From Sphingomonas sp. 67-36 (GTDB taxonomy: Bacteria; Pseudomonadota; Alphaproteobacteria; Sphingomonadales; Sphingomonadaceae), in the NCBI GenBank assembly GCA_001897375.1, contig MKSU01000029.1:1-41606 (forward strand): a DNA stretch of 41,606 bases, written 5' to 3'. Below the pieces are notes generated by a model. It ran no database searches. It was not told the origin of the DNA and saw only the letters and a program-made list of their open reading frames with translations. Below are positions 22,737 to 31,614 of this stretch, piece after piece. Position 1 is the stretch's first letter, and each line of letters opens with the position of its first letter. Position numbers and translations under genes: made by a program.

Positions 22737-22961
22737 ATGCAACTCAATTCCACGATCGCCGTCGCCGACCACGCCGCCTACATGCACGCCGTCGCGTGCG
22801 CCGAACGCCGGGCGCTGCACAGCTACTTCGACCAGCATGTCATCGAGGATGAGGACGGCGTCTACGTCGCGATCGACGAAGGCGACTACAACGCGCTGCC
22901 GATGGCGCTGATCGACCGCGTCGTCCACACCGTGCCGGGCGCGATGCACGACGAATTCTGA
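22737..22961 (+). CDS. small hypothetical protein
   Basis: The 74-residue acidic protein starts MQLNSTIAVADHAAYMHAVA and ends VVHTVPGAMHDEF. CAGGAGGCC gives a strong ribosome-binding site, and a terminator follows immediately. Function unknown. Confidence 0.65.
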   Translation: MQLNSTIAVADHAAYMHAVACAERRALHSYFDQHVIEDEDGVYVAIDEGDYNALPMALIDRVVHTVPGAMHDEF

Positions 22962-22968
22962 CACGCAA

Positions 22969-22999
22969 GGGGAGGGGCCGACAGGCTCCTCCCATTTTT
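22969..22999 (+). terminator. rho-independent terminator
   Basis: GGGGAGGGGCC and GGCTCCTCCC form the stem, followed by ATTTTTT. It ends the small gene at 22737-22961. Confidence 0.85.
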
Positions 23000-23012
23000 T
23001 GCATGAAGCCAT

Positions 23013-23068
23013 ACGGGCGACCGGGGCATCGAGCCCCGGCCGCCCGTGCCGCGGCGAGGACGCCGCGG
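23013..23068. terminator. two consecutive strong hairpins, possible minus-strand terminator
   Basis: ACGGGCG..CGGGGC / GCCCCGG..CGCCCGT (23013-23047) is followed by CCGCGGCG/CGCCGCGG (23049-23068). They lie directly downstream of the minus-strand gene that ends at 23073. There is no T-run on that strand, so this may instead be a transcript-end barrier or a structural site. Confidence 0.5.
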
Positions 23069-23072
23069 CGGG

Positions 23073-23291
23073 TCAGGCGGCGAGACGCTTCTCGACCTCG
23101 TCGATGCCGAGCGCCCTGATCTTCGCGGTCAGGGCCGCGATCCGCTGACCGTCGAGCGCCAGCAGCCCTGCCCGGTCGATCGCCGCGATCGCTTCCTCGC
23201 GCTGCCGCTCGGCGAGCCTCTGCTTGCGCTCGGCGAGGCGCCGTTCGTCCTCCTCGATCGATTGCCGTTCCTGTTCCAAACTGCGCGCCAT
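23073..23291 (-). CDS. small coiled-coil protein
   Basis: The 72-residue protein is almost entirely a charged heptad-like helix (SLEQERQSIEEDERRLAERK...) and ends with ALTAKIRALGIDEVEKRLAA. ATG 23291 has GGAGG six bases upstream. It is divergent from the ribbon-helix-helix/TraD/relaxase genes. Small coiled-coil proteins next to relaxase genes in alphaproteobacterial elements (TraC/TraD/MobC-like) often help relaxosome assembly; that role here is inference from position only. Confidence 0.65.
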   Translation of the reverse strand: MARSLEQERQSIEEDERRLAERKQRLAERQREEAIAAIDRAGLLALDGQRIAALTAKIRALGIDEVEKRLAA

Positions 23292-23960
23292 GCCCGCCTC
23301 CATCAACGCTTGGGTACGACGCCGATGGTGACGGGCATGACCATCGACAGGCAAGCGAGAACGATGTCAGAGGGGCAGCGGCTCGACGGCGGTCGGCCGC
23401 CGCCGATCGGGCTCTATGCGGGCGGCGGCTGCGCCGCGCCCTTACAAAGCCGGCGGCGCGGCGCTTGCCGTCTTCGCCCATTCGGGTCACGATCCCTGCC
23501 GTGGCCGACCGGCGCCGGGTCGCCGGTCATTGGCTCATGCCGATTCAGCGGTGCGTCGGGCGGCTGGCCGTCCGCTGGTGCGGGACGGCGCGTCCGGCGT
23601 CGATGGACGCATCCGCGAATCCCGACCCGCCTGGCGGCGGCCGGCTGACCCCGCCGGTCGGGTGACCGGCACTTGGCCTTCCAGCACGAGCGCAGGTGAG
23701 CCCGAGCGACAGTCATGGAGAATGCACACCCTATGCACGGTCGTGCAATGAGAGTCCGAGCTATCTCAAAGGATTAGCCGTGAGCGATCCAGTAGTCGCG
23801 GCGAGTACGCGCCGGGTTACATCCGGGAATGGCGGATTTCGGCCATCAGCGCGTGGTCGCGGCGACTACGCCGAAGCTCGGCCAAATCGATTGCCCGCCA
23901 CATGCGCGCCGTTTAGTCTCCACCCGAGCCCCCACCGGCCTCTCCGCTAGGAGGCCGGCT
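23292..23960. other. 669-bp intergenic region, candidate oriT
   Basis: This gap separates the divergent coiled-coil gene from the transfer genes. No supportable gene lies in it; open frames here have arginine/proline-rich shadow composition. Base composition drops in GC near 23700-23790, where a TGCAC direct repeat (23723-23727, 23734-23738) and the inverted repeat TGCAC-GGTC-GTGCA (23734-23747) occur. Position and structure are those of an origin of transfer. No nic sequence can be assigned with certainty. Confidence 0.45.
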
Positions 23961-24254
23961 TTGAAGACCACGCTCAGGCATTACAATCTCCGGGTCGAAC
24001 GGCGGCAGTGGGACCGCCTGGCGACGCTCGCGCGCGACCGCGGGGTCTCTCCCGCCGAGATCGTCCGCGCGGCGATCGACGCCTATTTCGCGCAAGCCGA
24101 CCTGCTGGACGCGAGCCGGCGCCGGCTGGTGCGGATCGGTGAGTTTCAGCAGCTCGCGCTCGACGTCATCATCCGCGAGCAATTCCCCGAGTTCCGCGAG
24201 CGCATTCTCGCCGAGGTCGACAAGCGCGTGGAGCTTCATCATGGCGCGCGCTGA
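23961..24254 (+). CDS. ribbon-helix-helix protein, relaxosome-type accessory factor
   Basis: The 97-residue protein starts LRHYNLRVERRQWDRLATLA after a few residues, followed by RGVSPAEIVRAAIDAYF, the strand-helix-helix of the MetJ/Arc fold. A C-terminal helical part (LLDASRRRLVRIGEFQQLAL) follows. TTG at 23961 is chosen because AGGAGG is 6-7 bases upstream. It overlaps the TraD gene by 14 bp. Such proteins bind oriT next to MobF relaxases or repress the transfer operon. Confidence 0.8.
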   Translation: MKTTLRHYNLRVERRQWDRLATLARDRGVSPAEIVRAAIDAYFAQADLLDASRRRLVRIGEFQQLALDVIIREQFPEFRERILAEVDKRVELHHGAR

Positions 24255-26535
24255 CATCCGCTCGGACGGGCGGCCAATCCCGCTCAAGCACCATTCGGCA
24301 CGCGGCAAGGTCCAGCGCAACTCGGGCAATTTCACCCGCGGTTCGCAGCTCCTCACCCACGAGGTGCTGATGTGGTTCGCCGGCGCGAAGCTGCCGGTCA
24401 TCGTCTGGTTTTTCTGCTTCCTGATCGCCTATTCGGTAATCCTCTCGATCATGCTCGACGAGCACGAGATCCAGCTCATCGGCATGCGGCTCTATGCGAT
24501 GCTCTGGAACTGGATCGGCGCGAACCCGATGAAGCCGGTCAACCTGACGCTCCCCGACGGCCACATCCGCCCGACCGTGATGGCGGTGGTCGAGCATATT
24601 CCCCAGGTCATCACCGCCTCGGGCAAGGCGATCCGCGGCCTCATCGGCTCGTTCTTCGTGTCGTTGTTTGCGACGATCCCGCTGTCGATCTGGTTCGTCG
24701 ACCTGTCGCGGCGGCGGGGCCGGACGATCCTTCAGGAACGCCACGAGCGCGGCGCGATGCTGGTCGAACGCGACGTGCTCGCCGGCGAGATCGCGCGCCA
24801 CAACCGGGCCTGTTTCGAAGCCGATGCGCGGACGCATTATCCCGATCTGACTCCGGCCGAAGTAGTGCGGCTGCCGTTCGCGGCGCGCAAGGCGGCGGGA
24901 ATCCATCACCCGTACAGCCTGGCCGGCATCGCCTATCCCTACCGGCTCGAGCAGAGCCATACGATGATCATCGGCACGACCGGCGCGGGCAAGACGACCG
25001 AGCTGCGGCGGCTGGTGACGCAGCTGCGCGAACGGCAGGACACCGCGGTCGTCTTCGACCTGACCGGCGCCTATGTCGAAAGCTTCTACGACCCCGCGCA
25101 CGACACCATACTCAACCCAATGGACCAGCGCTGTCCGGCCTGGTCGATCTTCGCCGATTGCACGACGCATAGCGAGTTCACGGCCGCGGCGGCGGCGCTG
25201 ATCCCGGCCGACGGCGGCTCGTCCGAACCCTTCTGGGCGCTTGCCGCGCGCACGCTGTTCATCGAGATGTGCGTAAAGCTGCAGGAGGGCGGCGCGACGA
25301 CCAATCTGGCGCTGTCCGAGAACCTGATGACCGCCGATTTGAAGCGCGTGCATCGCTTCCTCGCGAACACCATTGCCGACCCGCTGACCGCGCCGGAAGC
25401 CGCGCGCATGGCGGAGTCGATCCGGGCGGTGTTCAACACCAATGCACAGGTGCTTCGCTTCCTGCCCGACGAGGGGCCGCGCTTCTCGATCCGCGACTGG
25501 ATCACCGGCGACAAGCAGCCCGGCAGCATCCTGTTCGTCACCTCCAACTATGTCGATCTGCCGATGAACCGGGCGCTGCTGACGCTGTGGATGGACCTTG
25601 CGATCAACCGGTTGATGACGCTGCCGCGCACCCGCTCATTGCGAACGTGGTTCCTGTTCGACGAGCTGGGCGCGCTGCACCGCCTGCCGGCGATCGAGAA
25701 CGGACTCCAGACCGCGCGTTCGTTCGGCGGCGCAATGGTGCTGGGACTGCATAGCTTCGAGAAACTGATCGAGGTCTATGGCGAGCAGGGCGCACGCAAC
25801 CTCGCCAGCCTCGCCCGCACCAAGCTCATTCTCGCGACCGCCGATCTCGACACCGCCGAGCAGTGTGCCCGCTACATCGGCAACCGCGAAGTCCGCCAGA
25901 TGGATGAGGCTTACAGCTACGGGTATAACAACACCCGCGACGCCTCGACGCTGACCCCGCGCAAGCAGGTCGAGCCGCTCGTCATTGCCGACGACATCAC
26001 CAACCTGCCGTCGATGTACGGGTTCGTAAAATTCCCCGATGGGTTCCCGGCCGCCCGGATCAAGCTCGTCTGGCGCGATTACCCGAGCATCGCTGAGGGC
26101 TTCATCGCGCGACCCGATCCGAAGCCCGTCCGTTCGAAGCGCGGCGCGGCGGCCTTCGCGGAAGGTGAGGGGGAGCAGGGTGGCCGGGACGGGTCGGGCC
26201 AGGTGGTGCATGAGGCGGGGGAGGCGCTCGACGCCGCCCGCGCGCTGGCGGCATCGATCCTGAGCGCGCCGACCGAGGACGAGCTCGCCGCGCGCGCGCA
26301 GGATGGGGAGCGGACGGATGCAATCGTGCCGGTCGATGCCGACGCGCATCGCCGCGCCGGCGAGCCGGCAAAACCGCGTGAGCCCGACGACCCGCGCGGC
26401 GCCGATGCAGCCGCGCGCCGTTCCGGTCGCGATGCGCCGCGCAGCACGGCTGTCGAGGATCTGACGCTCGTCGAGCTGCGCCAGGATTTCAGCGAGCCGG
26501 ACGCCGGGCATGACGGCCCGGACATGGGCATCTGA
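24241..26535 (+). CDS. traD: type IV coupling protein TraD/VirD4-like
   Basis: The 764-residue protein has two N-terminal transmembrane helices (about residues 39-73 and 135-160). The Walker A IIGTTGAGKTTE follows near 243-254, and later come FLFDELGALHRLPAIENGLQ, the Walker B region, and LARTKLILATADLDTAEQ. It is the hexameric ATPase that links the relaxosome to the mating channel. The last 110 residues are charged and low complexity. GGAG precedes ATG 24241, and the relaxase gene starts 3 bp after the stop. No mating-pore genes lie in the window. Confidence 0.93.
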   Translation: MARADIRSDGRPIPLKHHSARGKVQRNSGNFTRGSQLLTHEVLMWFAGAKLPVIVWFFCFLIAYSVILSIMLDEHEIQLIGMRLYAMLWNWIGANPMKPVNLTLPDGHIRPTVMAVVEHIPQVITASGKAIRGLIGSFFVSLFATIPLSIWFVDLSRRRGRTILQERHERGAMLVERDVLAGEIARHNRACFEADARTHYPDLTPAEVVRLPFAARKAAGIHHPYSLAGIAYPYRLEQSHTMIIGTTGAGKTTELRRLVTQLRERQDTAVVFDLTGAYVESFYDPAHDTILNPMDQRCPAWSIFADCTTHSEFTAAAAALIPADGGSSEPFWALAARTLFIEMCVKLQEGGATTNLALSENLMTADLKRVHRFLANTIADPLTAPEAARMAESIRAVFNTNAQVLRFLPDEGPRFSIRDWITGDKQPGSILFVTSNYVDLPMNRALLTLWMDLAINRLMTLPRTRSLRTWFLFDELGALHRLPAIENGLQTARSFGGAMVLGLHSFEKLIEVYGEQGARNLASLARTKLILATADLDTAEQCARYIGNREVRQMDEAYSYGYNNTRDASTLTPRKQVEPLVIADDITNLPSMYGFVKFPDGFPAARIKLVWRDYPSIAEGFIARPDPKPVRSKRGAAAFAEGEGEQGGRDGSGQVVHEAGEALDAARALAASILSAPTEDELAARAQDGERTDAIVPVDADAHRRAGEPAKPREPDDPRGADAAARRSGRDAPRSTAVEDLTLVELRQDFSEPDAGHDGPDMGI

Positions 26536-26538
26536 GCG

Positions 26539-29526
26539 ATGCTGTCGGTCGCCTCGGTCCGCTCGGCGTCGGGCGCGGCGAGCTATTTCGCCAAGGACGA
26601 TTATTATACCGGCGAGCAGACCTCGGAGGCGAGCCTGTGGGACGGCGCCGGGGCGGCGTCGCTCGGGCTGGACGGCGAGGTCGACGCCAAGGTGTTCGAG
26701 GGCATCCTCAACGGGGTACTGCCCGATGGCGAAGCGGTCGGGCAGGTCGACAACCGGCAGGCGGGCGTCGACATGACCTTCTCGCTGCCCAAATCGGCGT
26801 CGGTGCTCGCCTATGTCGCCGGCGATCAGCGCATCCTCGCCGCCAACATGACCGCGGTGCGCGCCACAATGCGTTGGGTCGAGGCGAACCTCGCCGAAGG
26901 GCGCAAGGACGTCGATGGGCGCAAGGTGCCGGTCAAGACCGGCAATCTCGTCTATGCGCTGTTCCAGCACGACACGAGCCGCGCGCTTGATCCGCAGGGC
27001 CATATTCATGCGGTCATCGCCAATCTGACGCGGATGCCCGACGGACAGATGCGCGCGCTCCATAACGGCGCCTTGTGGAAGAACAACGCCGTCATCGGCT
27101 CGATCTACCACGCGCAGCTGCGCCACGAGTTCGAGAAGCTCGGCTACCGCATCGAGGGCGCCGGCAAGCATGGCTCGTTCGAGATCGCCGGCGTGCCCAA
27201 GCCGGTGATCGACGCCTTCAGCCAGCGGCGCCAGGCGATCCTCGCCAAAGCGGCCGAGCTCGGCATCGTCTCGCCGCAGGGACGCGACGAGATCACCACC
27301 AACACCCGCGATCCCAAGCTCAATGTCGAGGATCGCACCGCGCTACGCCAAGCCTGGGTCGACAAGGCGGCGGGGCTCGGCTTCGACGGGGCGGCTCTCG
27401 TCGCGGCCGCGCACGCCGCGGCTGGGCAGTCGGCCGAGGCGACGCGGCTTGAGCGAGGCTATGCGGCGATCTCGAAGGCGCTCGGCGCGGCGGCCATTCT
27501 GCTCGGCAGCCTCCATCGTCCGCATGACCCGCTCGTCGACAGCGGGCTGGCCCGGTTGGCGCGGTCGCCGGCGGACGCCCGCGCGCAGCTCGCGGTTGCG
27601 TCGGCGGTGCGCATCCTCAGCGAGCGCGAAGCGGCGTTCCCGCTCGCGGGGCTGTCCAAGGCGGCGCTCGACCTGGCGCTGCCCGGCGTCACGATCGACC
27701 ATGTTGAGCGGCGCGTGGCGACCTTACTCGATCGCGGGCAGTTGCTGCCCGAGGCGAGCCGCCGCCACGACGGCGCGGTGCTGCTGGCGACCACGCCCGA
27801 GGCGCTGCGCACGGAGGAGCAGATCCTGGCCGCGATCGAAGAGGGCAGGGGCCGCGCGGCGCCGATCGTGCCCGCGAGCGCGGCGCCCGAGAGGCTGCAG
27901 GACGTCGCCGCGCAGCCGCTCAACCCGGGCCAGCTTGCGGCCGCGACGATGATCGTCGGCTCGGCCGACCGCACCGTTGTCGTGCAGGGGGTCGCAGGGG
28001 CGGGCAAGTCGACGATGCTTGGTGCGGTCGCAAGGGTCGCCGAAGGCGAAGGGCGTTCGGTGCTCGGGCTGGCGTTTCAGAACAAGATGGTCGCCGACCT
28101 AAGCGATGGCGCGGGCATCGAGAGCCGGACGGTCGCCGCGTTCGTCCACGCCCATGAGCGTTTCCTGATCGAGCGCGCGGGTCCGCGCTACGAGGAGGCG
28201 CGCGCGGCGCTGGCGAGCACGCTGCTCGTCGTTGATGAGACCTCGATGGTGTCGAGCGCGGATCTCCTCAAGCTGCACCAGATCGTCGATGCGCTCGGCG
28301 TCGAAAAGCTCGCGCTGATCGGCGATCGTCAGCAATTGTCGTCGATCGACGCCGGCAAGGCGTTCGCGCTGGTCCAGGCGGGCGGCGCAACGACCACGCG
28401 GATGGACGAGAATATCCGTCAGCGGAGCGACCAGCTGCGCACCGTGGCAGCGCTTGCCAATGTCGGTCGCGCCCGTGCGGCGATCGACGTGCTGGGCGCT
28501 TCGGTGGTCGAGAACGCCGCGCCCGCCGAGCATGCCGCCGCACTTTGGCTGGCGCTGTCACCCGACGAACGCCAATCGACGCAGCTGTTCGCCTCGGGCC
28601 GCGATACCCGCGCGACGCTCAATCGCGTCATTCAGGACGGGCTGGCGGCCGAAGGCACGGTGAAGGGCGACGGGCTCGCGCTTATCGTCCTCGAGCGCGT
28701 CAATCACACGCACGAGGAGATGCGCCACGCGTCGAGCTACCACGCGGGGCAGGTGCTCGAGGTTGGGCGCAGGCTCGACGGCCTGGGGCTGACCACCGGG
28801 CGCTATGACGTGACGCGCGTATTCGCCAACGGGCGGGTCGAGCTTGCGATCGGCGGTCGGCGGATGCGGATTGATCCGCAGCGCCTGCCGCTTGGCGGCG
28901 GGCAGGGCGGATTGGGACTGAGCGAGCGCAAGGCGCTGCGGCTGCATGAAGGCGACCGGATTCGCTGGACCGCCAACGACAAGCCACGCGGGCTGCACAA
29001 CAGCGCCATCGCCCGCGTCGTGTCGATCGACGGCCGGGGTGTGACGGTCGAAACCGCCGGGCGCGATCGCCTGATCCTGGGCCACAGCGACCCGATGCTG
29101 GGGCGGCTCGACCTTGCCTACAGCCTCAACATGCACATGGCGCAGGGCATCACCACCGATCGCGCGATCACCGTGATGTCGTCGGGCGAGCGCTATCTGT
29201 CGAACCAGCGTCTGTTCAATGTCGGGGTGACGCGCGTGCGCGACCAGCTCACCCTCGTCGTCGACGACAAGGAGCGGCTGCAGGCGCAGCTCGACCGCAC
29301 CCCCGGCAACAAGACCTCGGCGCTCGAAACGCTCGGCCGGTTGGAGATCGATGCGCGAAAAGGGGAGGGTCGCGGCCGCTTCGATCCGGGTCCGCTCAGT
29401 CCGGACCTGATCGTCGGGCCGAAGGATCGGCCCGCGCCGCGCGGCGGACAAGCGAGGGCCGCGCCGGCCCGTACCGACCTGCCGCCGCTGCCGCTCCCCG
29501 AGCGCAGCCTTGGCCTCGATTTGTGA
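26539..29526 (+). CDS. traI: MobF-family conjugative relaxase-helicase (TraI/TrwC)
   Basis: The 995-residue protein has an N-terminal relaxase domain with catalytic tyrosines in SYFAKDDYYTGEQ (Tyr16, Tyr22, Tyr23) and a histidine triad in FQHDTSRALDPQGHIHAVIA (His144, His155, His157). It is followed by a RecD-like helicase: Walker A GVAGAGKST (about 484-492), LLVVDETSMVSSADLL, and a C-terminal SLNMHMAQGITTDRAI motif. It nicks oriT, stays bound to the 5' end and unwinds the transferred strand. It is immediately downstream of traD. The frame is intact. Confidence 0.95.
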   Translation: MLSVASVRSASGAASYFAKDDYYTGEQTSEASLWDGAGAASLGLDGEVDAKVFEGILNGVLPDGEAVGQVDNRQAGVDMTFSLPKSASVLAYVAGDQRILAANMTAVRATMRWVEANLAEGRKDVDGRKVPVKTGNLVYALFQHDTSRALDPQGHIHAVIANLTRMPDGQMRALHNGALWKNNAVIGSIYHAQLRHEFEKLGYRIEGAGKHGSFEIAGVPKPVIDAFSQRRQAILAKAAELGIVSPQGRDEITTNTRDPKLNVEDRTALRQAWVDKAAGLGFDGAALVAAAHAAAGQSAEATRLERGYAAISKALGAAAILLGSLHRPHDPLVDSGLARLARSPADARAQLAVASAVRILSEREAAFPLAGLSKAALDLALPGVTIDHVERRVATLLDRGQLLPEASRRHDGAVLLATTPEALRTEEQILAAIEEGRGRAAPIVPASAAPERLQDVAAQPLNPGQLAAATMIVGSADRTVVVQGVAGAGKSTMLGAVARVAEGEGRSVLGLAFQNKMVADLSDGAGIESRTVAAFVHAHERFLIERAGPRYEEARAALASTLLVVDETSMVSSADLLKLHQIVDALGVEKLALIGDRQQLSSIDAGKAFALVQAGGATTTRMDENIRQRSDQLRTVAALANVGRARAAIDVLGASVVENAAPAEHAAALWLALSPDERQSTQLFASGRDTRATLNRVIQDGLAAEGTVKGDGLALIVLERVNHTHEEMRHASSYHAGQVLEVGRRLDGLGLTTGRYDVTRVFANGRVELAIGGRRMRIDPQRLPLGGGQGGLGLSERKALRLHEGDRIRWTANDKPRGLHNSAIARVVSIDGRGVTVETAGRDRLILGHSDPMLGRLDLAYSLNMHMAQGITTDRAITVMSSGERYLSNQRLFNVGVTRVRDQLTLVVDDKERLQAQLDRTPGNKTSALETLGRLEIDARKGEGRGRFDPGPLSPDLIVGPKDRPAPRGGQARAAPARTDLPPLPLPERSLGLDL

Positions 29527-29571
29527 AGGAGCGCCGGCGTCAGTGCCGGCTGCAAGGATGGGAGAACGACG

Positions 29572-29775
29572 ATGGGATGGGAGTTCAGCAGCGGCGGCAG
29601 TTTCGGGAGCGAGCGCGACGCGCATGATTATGCCGAGCGCAACGGCATCGACCGACGCGATGTGCGCACCCGGCGCAAGGGAGATCGGGTCGAGCTCGAG
29701 ATTCGGGATTCCGCAATCGACGACCGCCGGCTCCAGGACCGCGGCGAAGGCCGCAAGGACGGGTGGGGAGCATGA
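29572..29775 (+). CDS. small hypothetical protein
   Basis: The 67-residue charged protein starts MGWEFSSGGSFGSERDAHDY. GGGAGAACG precedes the ATG. Its stop overlaps the start of the DUF2726 gene (ATGA), so it belongs to the tra transcript. No family recognised. Confidence 0.65.
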   Translation: MGWEFSSGGSFGSERDAHDYAERNGIDRRDVRTRRKGDRVELEIRDSAIDDRRLQDRGEGRKDGWGA

Positions 29776-30250
29776 ACTGGTCGAGCATCGTGCCGATGCT
29801 GGTTCTCGTTGTCGGCCTCTCCGCCGCGTGGCCGCCTTGCTCCGGACACCGGCGGCTGCCCCGCCGGCGCCCGTTGCTAAGCCGTTGCTGACCCCGGCAG
29901 AGCAGGTGGCGCTGGACTTGATCGAGACCGCATTGCCGCACTGCCGCGTGCATGCGCAGGTGGCGATGGGCGCACTGCTGTCACCGCCCCGACACGAGGG
30001 CAGACGGCGCGCCGCCGACCGCAACATCTTTTCACAGAAGATCGTCGACTTTGTCATCCAGAGCCGCGCCGACGGCCGCGTCCTGGCCCTCGTCGAACTC
30101 GACGATCGCACGCATCGGCGGGCGCGGGACGTGGCGCGCGACGTGATGACGGCAAAGGCGGGCTACCGGACGATCCGGCTGGTCGCGGGACAGCGCCTTA
30201 GCAGCGCCAGCGTCACCGCAGCCACCGCGTTTCTAAACGGCTCTCCTTAA
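29772..30250 (+). pseudogene. DUF2726-type membrane-anchored nuclease-like gene, one base missing
   Basis: From ATG 29772 the frame encodes a signal anchor (MNWSSIVPMLVLVVGLSAA) and then runs into a stop. The expected continuation, VAALLRTPAAAPPAPVAK, then LLTPAEQVALDLIE and the DUF2726 domain (FSQKIVDFVIQ, VLALVELDDRTH, YRTIRLV), lies in the frame one base back. Restoring one base in the GCGTGG at 29826-29831 joins them into a protein of about 159 residues. The LVELDD motif resembles restriction-endonuclease-fold catalytic residues. A downstream GTG start (29828) would give a soluble form. Confidence 0.75.
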
Positions 30251-30281
30251 TACGTGCTGCCGCGGCCGCCGTCGGGTCTCC

Positions 30282-30326
30282 TTGACAAAGAGCGCAATTG
30301 ATTCGACAATACTCGAAATGTCGAAT
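30282..30326 (+). promoter_or_regulatory. ars promoter with ArsR operator
   Basis: TTGACA (30282-30287) and GACAAT (30305-30310) are separated by 17 bp. The inverted repeat ATTCGACA (30301-30308) / TGTCGAAT (30319-30326) covers the -10 box, an ideal place for ArsR repression. Confidence 0.85.
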
Positions 30327-30329
30327 CGT

Positions 30330-30674
30330 ATGGACAGTTCCTCGGCGGTAGCCGCGCTTGGCGCACTGGCGCACGATCACCGCCTCGCGGTGTTCCGATT
30401 GCTGGTGCAGGCCGGGCCGGACGGGATTGCGGCCGGCGCGCTGGCTGAGCGCCTCGGGCTCCCGGCCTCGTCGTTGTCATTCCACCTGGCGCATCTGCAC
30501 CGGGCCGGGCTGGCCAAGCAGCGCCGCCACGGCCGCTCGCTGATCTATTCTGCCGCCTATCCGGCTATGAACGCCCTCATGGGCTATCTCACCGAGAATT
30601 GCTGCGGGGGTGTCGCCTGCGATGCTGCCGCGGCCTGCGAACCATCCCTGAAATCTGAAAGGAAAACCGCATGA
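30330..30674 (+). CDS. arsR: ArsR-family arsenic-responsive repressor
   Basis: The 114-residue winged-helix protein contains ALGALAHDHRLAVFRLLVQ and a recognition region LGLPASSLSFHLAHLHRAGL. The C-terminal cysteines (ENCCGGVACDAAAAC) suit trivalent arsenic binding. It heads the ars operon and its operator overlaps the -10. ATG 30318 is an alternative that would give an almost leaderless mRNA. The stop overlaps the next start by 4 bp. Confidence 0.93.
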   Translation: MDSSSAVAALGALAHDHRLAVFRLLVQAGPDGIAAGALAERLGLPASSLSFHLAHLHRAGLAKQRRHGRSLIYSAAYPAMNALMGYLTENCCGGVACDAAAACEPSLKSERKTA

Positions 30675-31162
30675 AGCGCCTTCACGTCCACGTCGGGGTC
30701 GATAACCTCGACCGATCGGTCCGCTTCTACTCGACCCTGTTCGGTGCCGAACCGAGCACGCTCAAGGCAGACTACGCCAAGTGGATGCTCGACGATCCCC
30801 GCGTGAATTTCGCGATTTCGCATGGGCATCACGCCGCCAAGGGCATCGAGCATCTGGGCATCCAGATAGACAACGAGGCGGAACTGGCCGACCTCCATGA
30901 ACGCCTGGCCGCAGCAGACCGTCCGGTCTTCGATGAGGGTGCCACCTCGTGCTGCTACGCGCAGTCGACCAAATCGTGGATCACGGACCCGCAAGGCGTC
31001 GTTTGGGAGACCTTCCACACGACCGGGGAAGCGACCAGTTATGGCGGCGAAGCGCCGATCGCAGAGCTGCGCTCCGCGAGCGCATCCGCCTCTGCTTGCT
31101 GCACGCCCGCGGCCATCCAAACCTTAACGGCGCCATGCTGCGCGCCGGCCGCGGCGGAGTAG
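30671..31162 (+). CDS. arsI: ArsI/CadI-family metalloprotein
   Basis: The 163-residue vicinal-oxygen-chelate protein has predicted metal ligands His5 (LHVHVGV), His61 (EHLGIQ) and Glu113 (VWETFH). The paired cysteines Cys94-Cys95 (TSCCYAQSTKSW) are diagnostic of ArsI, a C-As lyase that demethylates methyl-arsenicals with O2 and Fe2+. Extra cysteine pairs near the C-terminus may help bind arsenic. It overlaps arsR by ATGA. Confidence 0.9.
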   Translation: MKRLHVHVGVDNLDRSVRFYSTLFGAEPSTLKADYAKWMLDDPRVNFAISHGHHAAKGIEHLGIQIDNEAELADLHERLAAADRPVFDEGATSCCYAQSTKSWITDPQGVVWETFHTTGEATSYGGEAPIAELRSASASASACCTPAAIQTLTAPCCAPAAAE

Positions 31163-31168
31163 CGCGGG

Positions 31169-31597
31169 ATGGCAATCGATATCGTCATTTATCACAATCC
31201 CGAGTGCGGCACGGCGCGCAACGTGCTTGGGCTGATCCGCAACGCCGGGATCGAGCCGCATGTCGTCGAGTATCTGAAGACCCCGCCGTCGCGCGCGCTG
31301 CTGGTCGAACTAATCGGCCGCGCCGGGATCACCCCGCGCGAACTGCTGCGCGAGAAAGGCACGCCTTATGCCGAGCTGGGGCTCGCCGACACGTCGCTCG
31401 CCGACGACGCGCTGGTGGACGCGATGATGGCACATCCGGTTCTCATCAACCGGCCGCTGGTCGTCTCGCCGCTCGGTGTGAAGCTCTGCCGCCCCTCGGA
31501 AGCCGTGCTCGGTCTGCTGCCCGCGCCACAACAGGGCGCGTTCTCGAAGGAGGATGGCGAGCGGGTTGTGGACGCCTCCGGCGCGCGCGCCGCCTGA
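31169..31597 (+). CDS. arsC: arsenate reductase, glutaredoxin-coupled (ArsC)
   Basis: The 142-residue protein has YHNPECGTARNVLGLI with the catalytic Cys13, LVDAMMAHPVLINRPLVV and a C-terminal R-P-containing CRPSEAVL. It matches plasmid R773-type ArsC, which reduces arsenate to arsenite for export by the next gene product. It starts 6 bp after arsI. Confidence 0.95.
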   Translation: MAIDIVIYHNPECGTARNVLGLIRNAGIEPHVVEYLKTPPSRALLVELIGRAGITPRELLREKGTPYAELGLADTSLADDALVDAMMAHPVLINRPLVVSPLGVKLCRPSEAVLGLLPAPQQGAFSKEDGERVVDASGARAA

Positions 31598-31614
31598 ACG
31601 CCAGGGAAATAACC

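Noticed and set aside
22840-23490. 216-codon minus-strand reading frame
   Set aside because: Covers terminators and the small coiled-coil gene in another frame; composition is Arg/Ala/Pro shadow.
23416-23751. Possible gene in the gap before the transfer operon
   Set aside because: No ribosome-binding site, no conserved motif, and both strands give shadow-like composition.
25636-27171. 511-codon minus-strand reading frame opposite traD and the relaxase gene
   Set aside because: Shadow of two clearly conserved transfer genes.
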